A DNA stretch of 64,000 nucleotides from Angiostrongylus vasorum (lineage: Eukaryota; Nematoda; Chromadorea; Rhabditida; Metastrongylidae): the NCBI GenBank assembly GCA_018806985.1, contig JADANN010000032.1, positions 3,183,501 through 3,247,500 of the forward strand, in the 5' to 3' direction. Below the pieces are notes generated by a model. That model had not been told where the DNA came from. It did no database searches and worked only from the letters and a program-made list of their open reading frames with translations. Both the position numbers and the translations under genes were made by a program. Shown one piece after another: positions 57,541 through 64,000 of this stretch; position 1 is the first letter of the stretch, and each line of letters begins with the position of its first letter.

Positions 57541-57690
57541 GTGGGATGCCGCAGTGGTTAGCAGTGCAGCCGATTAATAAACAAAGGCACTAGTTCGATC
57601 CCCGTCCCAACGCTCTCCTTCAGCCCACATGGGAACGCCTGCCTTTGCTAGGCTATCTCCAAGACTGCAAGTAAAATTGAGTCGACCAGC
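57541..57690 (+). repeat. tRNA-like SINE head with B box
   Basis: gtgggatgccgcagtggtta, 25 bp further gcactagttcgatccccgtc (B box AGTTCGATCCC), then a short body. Not a functional tRNA: no anticodon arm forms. Confidence 0.5.
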
Positions 57691-57764
57691 ATTCTACGGC
57701 ATTAACGAAGAAGACGAAATCCTCAAGCAGCATCTGGAACTATACATGAAATGTTCGACGACCT

Positions 57765-58105
57765 TAACCTTTTTGTTTACTGCCTAATCTTTTTAATGGC
57801 AGGGGTATGTTGCGAAATATAACCTCAATGATGCTGAGATATTTGCAAAATTACGCACCGCAGGTGTCTGCGGTGGGGAACGAACGCGATATAACCCTTT
57901 CCTAATTTCGTCCTTCGCTTCGCCTGTCTCTCAGCTAGTTCTGTCGTTCACTGCCACCAGCAATCACCGCTGACGGCTGACCTGCGTGGTTGTGGTGGTG
58001 AACGCGTTAGCCCCTGGAAAGGGTAATAGGGCGTTCGTTCCCCCACTGCAGCCAGCTTTGGCCCTTAGTTTTGCAAAAAATCTCAGCATTATTGTGACTT
58101 TCGGA
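57765..58105. repeat. Inverted pair of SINE family B copies
   Basis: 57765-57965 is a reverse copy (tttactgcctaatctttttaatgg region, gatatttgcaaaattacgca, aggtgtctgcggtggggaac). 57985-58105 is a forward copy (gtggttgtggtggtgaacgc, gttagcccctggaaagggta, ttttgcaaaaaatctcagca). They are nearly head to head and could fold as a hairpin. Lies in the kinase intron. Confidence 0.75.
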
Positions 58106-58109
58106 AATA

Positions 58110-59420
58110 TTAAGCTGTCCATTATGGAACGACTGATTTGAAAGAAAAGTATAAAACACTACGACATTTCCTCTTCAAAATAAAGCCTCACCAATTAATT
58201 TTAGAACCACAACGACCATTACACTTACATGTATGGTTCTTAGATATTTCACGTATATGTTAGATCTCCGAAACCAATGCTGTTATCGAGGACCATTTTC
58301 ACTACATCTTGATTATTTGAATGTTTTTTCGCGGACGAATTTCTTAAGATGTTCCAAAAAGTAGTAGTCCGTTCCTAATAGGTCTCACGTCTACCCATTC
58401 CTTATTACCTTTGAAACATTGAGAAGACCATTGTTGTGCAGCAGAATCCGCCCTTCTTTCTTGACCAATAATAGGTGTTTTACGAGTTTGACTTCTAACG
58501 CACTGTTCCAATCTCCAACAATGCTTGTCTGGCACCTTCATACCCTCACTCAATTTCAGGAAAATGTTTGGCGTCGTCGATTCTTCTACGTTATCGGTTT
58601 CCTAGCAAACTAGTAGTTCAATCGTGAAAATTGGCAGCGAGTTTCACATTTCTTGCTGTAATAGTCTTTCTCTGCTAATGAGATCGTGTTGAATATATCT
58701 TTCGATATCACATCTCAAACACATCTCCGTCTTTCCATCCATACACTTCGAGCAGTCTCTTCGGTTCCTCGGTGTCAACGATATTCTTCGGGCGTCCACC
58801 GCCTTCCTTTAATTGCGAGACATTCATTTTCATAACTGAACTTGTGGAAATAACAGCGAATGATTCGTTGGCTAACGAAGCTCTTGCGGCAGTGATGTCC
58901 CAACTATTGCGGCGACATATCCATTTCTCTTCTACTCATACAAACACGATTGATCCATTATTCATGCCAAGCCGTTAAAAAGTGCACTTGAAGGAACTGA
59001 GACTAATTAAATCAACACAGGTTAAATGGTTTGGTGTTGGTCACTTCTTCGGTGATAAGCCGTACATCAGACTCCAGTGCTTCGTGGAGGTGATTGAGCA
59101 CAAATCTGGCCTATACGATGACTTCCGACAGCTTCCCGAGCAAATCAATGTTTTCACCTTCCAATAGAAAGTTGGTTACAACCTGCCAGCTCTCGAGCGA
59201 TGATGGCTTAGTTAGCCCTGGAGCGTGATCGAATCAAAAACTACGTGTATGTTAGATGCCACCGACACTACTCTCGCGATACAGTAAAAGCAAGAGTAAA
59301 TTATGAACTTTAGTGCCCTTCGTTAGAAAGCTAAAGAAGTTGTGTTGAACAACAGACATTAATAAAAAAGATTAGAGACTTTTTCATTCCGCAACCAATC
59401 CCTCATCCACACATAGACCA
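58110..59420. other. Kinase intron, mostly unassigned
   Basis: A family A-like tail lies near 59045-59130 (ttcgtggaggtgattgagca, ctggcctatacgatgactt). A plus-strand frame at 58772-58978 and a minus-strand frame at 58553-58344 read as unknown. The missing kinase N-lobe exon was searched for here and not found. Confidence 0.35.
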
Positions 59421-59435
59421 GCTACTATCTGGCGT

Positions 59436-59437
59436 CC

Positions 59438-59493
<56 letters not shown>
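59436..59493. repeat. (CT)n microsatellite
   Basis: Nearly pure CT run of about 58 bp. The Arg-Glu repeat frame on the minus strand is an artefact of it. Confidence 0.95.
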
Positions 59494-59494
<1 letters not shown>

Positions 59495-59499
59495 GCTCC

Positions 59500-61030
59500 T
59501 TCCAGTGAACGATGGGAATTATAAAAATCCATTGAGAGAATTAAGCTCACTGAAATCCCGATTGTCTTCAGGAACACCGGTCGAGGAACGCCATTGTGCA
59601 CGAATTCGCCGACAAATTCTTCAACATAGTGGTGTATTCCAAGACTCTGAAAAACAGCAGACTGTATGCATTGGACTGACAAAGTGAAGAAGAAAGCGTT
59701 TCAGTGGACAGTCGATCTTCTGGAACGGTGCGCTGTTTGTGTTCATATTGTTGGCGTTAGTTGTTTGAGCACTACTACGACTAAAACACACAGAACACCA
59801 CCGTCAGGAATGAATGATATGCAGTGTTCCGAACGAATTAACTCTTTTTCGACTTCTTCAAAAAACCCCTATGCAGATCGTTTTACTTTTTTTTCTTTTA
59901 AGTTTTTTTTCCTGGTCCTCAGGTTGTTCAGGTTCATCGTCGCCACTAAAGATCTTAGGCCCGTGAAAATCGGGAAAGCTGTCTCCACACTTAGAAAGCA
60001 TCCCATCTCGATTGGTCTTTATCGTCCAATGCGTTCTCTGTAAAACTTCTTACAGATGACTTCTTTTTTTCTTGCCTTCATGAGCTCTTTGAGTATCATC
60101 TTTTTTCATCGTATACGAATCCAGCTAGCTGGTTCCACTTCTTATCAATGAATGAATTACCATAAAAAAATATATTACGAAAAAATATCTGGAAGAGCCG
60201 GCTTCCATTCTCTTTTCATTACATTATTCCAAACTTGTCAATCTTATGTTCTGCTTCAGTGGATCTTTCTATTCCAGCGCAAAAAACCTTCGACAGCATA
60301 CTAGTTCACGGACTTCTCGGCAGGAACAGCCTTCACAAACTGACTGCAGAACAATTCCTATTCATTTTCATTGGATGCTCATGTTTGTAGCCGATGATGA
60401 TGAGGATGGAGACGGACACTGACCAGATGATGTGACAGTTGTCGTGTAGACTGACGTAGTAAGGAAAGGAAGCGTGTACTAGTAAGCATACAGCTTTGTT
60501 GTCCTTCCTGTTCCTGTTTGCCTTTAAGGCAAGAAAGTGCAATTTTATGTCAGCTACGAATTTTAGGAGAGTGCAAAAACTGTGAGTACAATGCTACAGG
60601 TGGAGAGGTGGAGAGCTTTAGCCAATATTTATAGTGTGTTCTAGACATGGTTCTGGTTCCGATGCCAGTGACATCCATCAGAGAGATTTTGCACCTCTCA
60701 CTGATTATCACAGAATCTGACGGTGTGGGCATGTGCATCGTGCTTCCACCTTTCATCTTTGTAAGTAATTGCTAATCCTTACCAATGGTAGTTAGAAAAA
60801 CCTTCCGATTAGATCTATAAATATATGACGATGATCTTTGCGATAGGTTTACGGTAGTGGAGATATAAAGCACTCTATCAGCGTGTTATCATGAATCGTT
60901 GATTAACATCTACTAGATTACAATTCGAAACAGAGAAACACGACCATGGTGAAACAGCAACTGAGAGTAATGAAAGCCCCCTCTTCCCTTCTCGTTTTTC
61001 CTTACTCTTAGCCATGCACCAACAGTAACT
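59500..61030. other. Kinase intron, unassigned
   Basis: Open frames at 59666-60043 (plus) and 60756-60550 (minus) have no recognised content. No repeat family was seen. Confidence 0.35.
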
Positions 61031-61254
61031 GACCTCTTTGAATACGATGTCGTCATGGTTTAGCATCCATTCTTGTCGAGGTATTGGTCGTTTCAATATT
61101 GCTTGTGATGCCCTCGATAATGGCTCTCCATTAATTCTGTAATTTTCTCCACAGAACAAATACATTAAAGTCGACAAATCTCTCTATACCGAGTACGTAT
61201 TTATAGAACTGAAGTATACCAGTAAGTAATTTCATCACTAGCGTAATAGGAGAT

Positions 61255-61650
61255 AATTACTTGACACTTGATACTTGAACGGCTCGTCATCACTGGTTGG
61301 ACGGACCCCAGCATAATCACCATTTTTCGGAGATTTGCTGGTTAAGCCATTGTGGCTCCCTGGAATCCCGACGGCACCCTGGCCAACGTCTGGCTCAGGT
61401 CGGGACCACGACAGGCAGTCGCAGCCCTTATGGATCAGAGCGAGATTTACCACCGTGCAACTTTGATACCAAGACGATGGTGGAACCTAATATTGTTTAC
61501 TCCTATCTAGGCTTCCTGATGGAAACGCCGGACTCCTTCTCATCTTGGGAGAGATCCTTCCAAGGAATGAATCCCACCGCTGTACATCACAACCCGCCAC
61601 CAAGAACACCTCTCAGCCACGATGGGGCAGTAAACCGTTTGGAGTAGAAC
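61255..61650 (-). repeat. Repeat family C copy
   Basis: Reverse copy: cccagcataatcaccatttt, tcggagatttgctggttaag, caggcagtcgcagcccttat, ending cgatggggcagtaaaccgtt. Lies in an SH2-region intron of the kinase gene. Confidence 0.85.
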
Positions 61651-63081
61651 GACATACTACTGACTTATTATAGAAGTGAAGAACAAGAAAATCCATATTT
61701 TGATCAACTCTTGTCAACTTTCTTTCCTCGTTTCGCTTTCAGAACTCTTTATAATCATTGGTTTGGTCGATAACTTTGAACTATCTACATTTAAAAAAAC
61801 ACTTTACGACTATTTTAAAAGGCTATTAAATTGAAGTCCCTAGAAGCTATTCTTTCAGATTTAACATCAGCCTATGTACCTTTTATTTTGTTTAAAAATA
61901 AACCACATACAGATGTTTTTGAATTAAATCCTCAATGGTTTTCGCTCGAACGCTCTCAATATAGAATTCACCGTCATCGGAATGATTAACCATAAAGTGT
62001 TTGATAAAGTCACCACAACGAACAGACAGCGCCACGACAAGAATTCCTGCACATTCATACAATGAAAGATCGTAGATTAGCGGTGGATCACATATGCCAG
62101 GTATTTTCCTATCCCGTTAATCAACAGAGGACTCCACTGAGCACCAGTAAGATCACCATTCGTTTCTTTTGCGTGCTCTAGTGGACAAATGGGATCCGCT
62201 CTCATGAAGCACACGAATAGCATGTTTCTTTCTAATGCATCTTTCTAAATAGCATGTATAATGCACTTTTGTTTTTTTGAATGACGGTTAGCTGTTAGGT
62301 TACATGGCCCTTTTCCACATGAGCGGATAGGCGTGGTTAAATGCGGCGGAATAAACGCGACCTCGCACTTTCGATGAAGCGCAGACTCAGGCGACCAAGT
62401 TTCTTTCTTCGCCGCTTTCGATCGGCTTATACTTCTGTGCGTACGCATATGTAAGTACACACATTTATGTACGCACGCCCTAGGTTGGTTTGCGTATATG
62501 CGAGATGTATTCCGTCCCTCGATTCGACCAAATTTCTAAGTGTCGATGACTGGGAAGGGGTATAAAATGTAGTGAGGAGTCTCCTTCAATGATTATTCTT
62601 CACATCCATTTCGAGAAAGTCGACTAAACTAGCCATGTTTATATCCCTACCTCCACGGCAAAGCCCCGTGTTTTGCTCTTCGTGTCCCTCAAGAGAGCAA
62701 TTCTTATTGAAAACCTCATTATAGACGCCATGGAAGAGTGTTTCATGCTGATGAACGCTTTTTAAGGGAATACATAAACTGATAGTTTCCTACTGTTCTA
62801 CCTATTTTTTTGATTCTAATCGTTTACTTGCCATCTTCTAGCTGTTCTTTTCTTAACAGAAAGTCACCATCTTTCTCAAGCAGTGTAGAAACATCACGTC
62901 TGAAAGGTGGAGGAAATTCTATACCACGTTTTGGCAACCTGAATAGCAATACTCACGCCGAAATCAGTCCGTGATAATACGAGAATCCTTGCGAAATTAT
63001 ATGGTCAACGAGATGCTGAATGATACACTTCTGACAGTAGAACCTATTGAGCAATTCATCATACCTGGTCAGTCGGCTGCC

Positions 63082-63920
63082 CTACAACGTCGTTATCGGA
63101 CGCTTCCACTTGCATTGCACTCGGACAAATCACGATTGCAGAGCTCGATCTCTGGGACAGCAAATCCACCAATTTACCGCATTCGTTCCAGAACATGAAA
63201 CATACTTACGATCAAATCACAGTCCGAAACCACCAATATGCCGCTGATGTCACTGCAAAAACAAGGCACACCGTGCCTTATATATGTATGACCTTCGACA
63301 ATATCCTTATCAGGTATGTTTATGTCCATATCCACGCTTATCACTTCATCGTGGTGATCGGGTAATTCTGTGTGAGGAATTAAAATGTCGAACATTAGTC
63401 TCGTCCTTTCTTCGAAGACGCGAGAGGAAAGAAGAGCAATTTCCTGCACAAGCACCTGCAGATTACAACAGAAGTGGAAGCTGGCGATCTAGTGTCGAAT
63501 TATAATGAACCCAACGATATCAAACCAAAAGAACAAGTCTATAAAGCAATAATTGGAGTGCTGTGTGCCGTATTCCTACAAAACCAGAACGGCGCCCTCA
63601 AACGCAAGTTATAGATCATATTAAATTTCGTGCTATCGAACCAGGAGAAATAACAGGCGAAATAACCAGTGTGAATCAAAATATTGAGTTCTTTATTGTC
63701 TTTGCAGAAAACATCGCGCCTGCTAGATGTGAAGTGCAAAGGCGGTTGTCTTTTCGTACGTTCGTCCGTTATTTATCACATCTACCCAATTGAGATCCTC
63801 TTATTTTGCTTTTTCATCGTCCAACTCTATTCTTATCGTTAGAAAAAGATTACATCACCAACATTCTCTCGAAGACGCCCTAGTTTCGCATTTTTGCGCA
63901 GTGGACGACGCCTAATTTTT
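63082..63920. other. Unassigned region, possible coding on either strand
   Basis: A minus-strand frame of 93 codons (63455-63174, with MDINIPDKDIVEGHTYIRHG) and plus-strand frames at 63284-63505 (ends YNRSGSWRSSVEL) and 63563-63793 both look partly protein-like. Which is real could not be decided. The minus one could be a 5' exon of the SH2-kinase gene. Confidence 0.3.
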
Positions 63921-63925
63921 CTCCT

Positions 63926-63960
63926 GGCACACCGTGACACCTATAGGTGTCACACGTGCC
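63926..63960. repeat. Long inverted repeat near the window edge
   Basis: gtgacacctataggtgtcac (63934-63953) is a perfect 20-bp palindrome, extended by ggcac on the left and gtgcc on the right. A related short palindrome (ggcacaccgtgcc) lies near 63265-63277. Could be the tip of a small DNA element reaching past the edge. Confidence 0.55.
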
Positions 63961-64000
63961 ATTCGGAGCTCTTGTGTAGCCCCCGCTTTTTTGTTGTAGT

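Larger units (their letters stand above)
53666..63081 (-). pseudogene. SH2-tyrosine kinase gene, probably inactive (pseudokinase or pseudogene)
   Basis: Non-receptor tyrosine kinase of the nematode SPE-8/FER-like type (SH2 then kinase). Exons on the minus strand: 63081-62957 (YYHGLIS, start of SH2), 62899-62832 (LLEKDGDFLLRKEQLEDG, the FLVR-type motif), 62046-61911 (LVVALSVRCGDFIKHFMVN), 61136-61034 (SQAILKRPIPRQEW linker), 56981-56846 (FMKEARLLRSLHHENVGQIY, helix C), 56722-56561 (LLTYLKRNRG, then HRDIAARN), 56002-55858 (KISGFSLCE, WQAPEV, KSDIWSFG), 55781-55669 (MWEVYSDGSEPYGELTP), 53770-53666 (MASCWESYPRKRPCMT, stop TAA). Phases match except at three defects: DFG is GFS, one extra base lies at 56641-56643, and no exon with the glycine loop and VAIK lysine was found between 61034 and 56981. 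The intron after 62832 begins GC. More 5' exons may exist past 63081. Confidence 0.8.

Noticed and set aside
59425..59682. Arg-Glu repeat protein on the minus strand
   Set aside because: It is only a translation of the CT microsatellite.
62900..62956. An 18-base intron between two SH2 blocks
   Set aside because: Too short to splice. The acceptor CCTTTCAG at 62900 gives a 58-base intron, correct phase and a normal SH2 alignment.
1..64000. CRISPR arrays, bacterial operons or ribosome-binding sites
   Set aside because: No regularly spaced repeats were found, and the gene structure is plainly eukaryotic with introns.

Overview
The window reads as nuclear DNA of a nematode, most likely a clade V (rhabditid/strongylid-type) parasite. 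This is an inference from several things seen together: spliced genes with short exons, introns from about 50 bp up to several kb, trans-splice-like acceptors a few bases upstream of start codons, a tight same-strand gene pair, three well-supported GC-AG introns, and dense relics of BEL/Pao, RTE and Penelope-like elements with tRNA-derived SINEs. No bacterial or organellar features were seen.

Layout. 1-2275: 5' part of a decayed BEL/Pao retrotransposon on the minus strand, with a tRNA-Gly primer-binding site. 2280-8690: no host gene recognised; LTR-like pieces, a tRNA-Gly relic, a 197-bp tandem duplication, and an RTE 3' end split by a 324-bp insertion with a 7-bp target duplication. 8702-26289 (minus): a TTC7 gene of about 18 exons, encoding the scaffold of the plasma-membrane PI4-kinase complex. 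Its introns hold a decayed RTE LINE, a decayed Penelope-like element and many short repeats. 27431-28757 (minus): TIMM8/DDP-1, a small Tim chaperone; about 160 bp upstream on the same strand ends a 56-codon two-exon gene, an operon-like pair. 32548-33065 (minus): an unidentified candidate gene. 34978-38318 (plus): MEAK7/TLDc gene with an N-myristoylation-type start. 40165-51546 (minus): extended short-chain dehydrogenase/reductase in ten exons, all phases consistent. 53666-63081 (minus): SH2 plus tyrosine-kinase gene that looks inactive or dead, with the DFG motif changed to GFS, a one-base frameshift in the catalytic-loop exon, and no N-lobe exon found.

Repeats. Three short interspersed families recur: (A) a tRNA-headed SINE of about 280 bp, (B) a second tRNA-like SINE of about 200 bp, (C) a non-coding repeat of about 390 bp. 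A fourth motif, found at the end of the Penelope-like relic and at eight other loci, has the layout of a minimal type I hammerhead ribozyme (CUGANGA core, short stem II, GAAA, UC cleavage step, complementary stem I arms).

Exon boundaries were read by eye from splice signals, phase and remembered family similarity, and may be off by a base in places. No searches were run.
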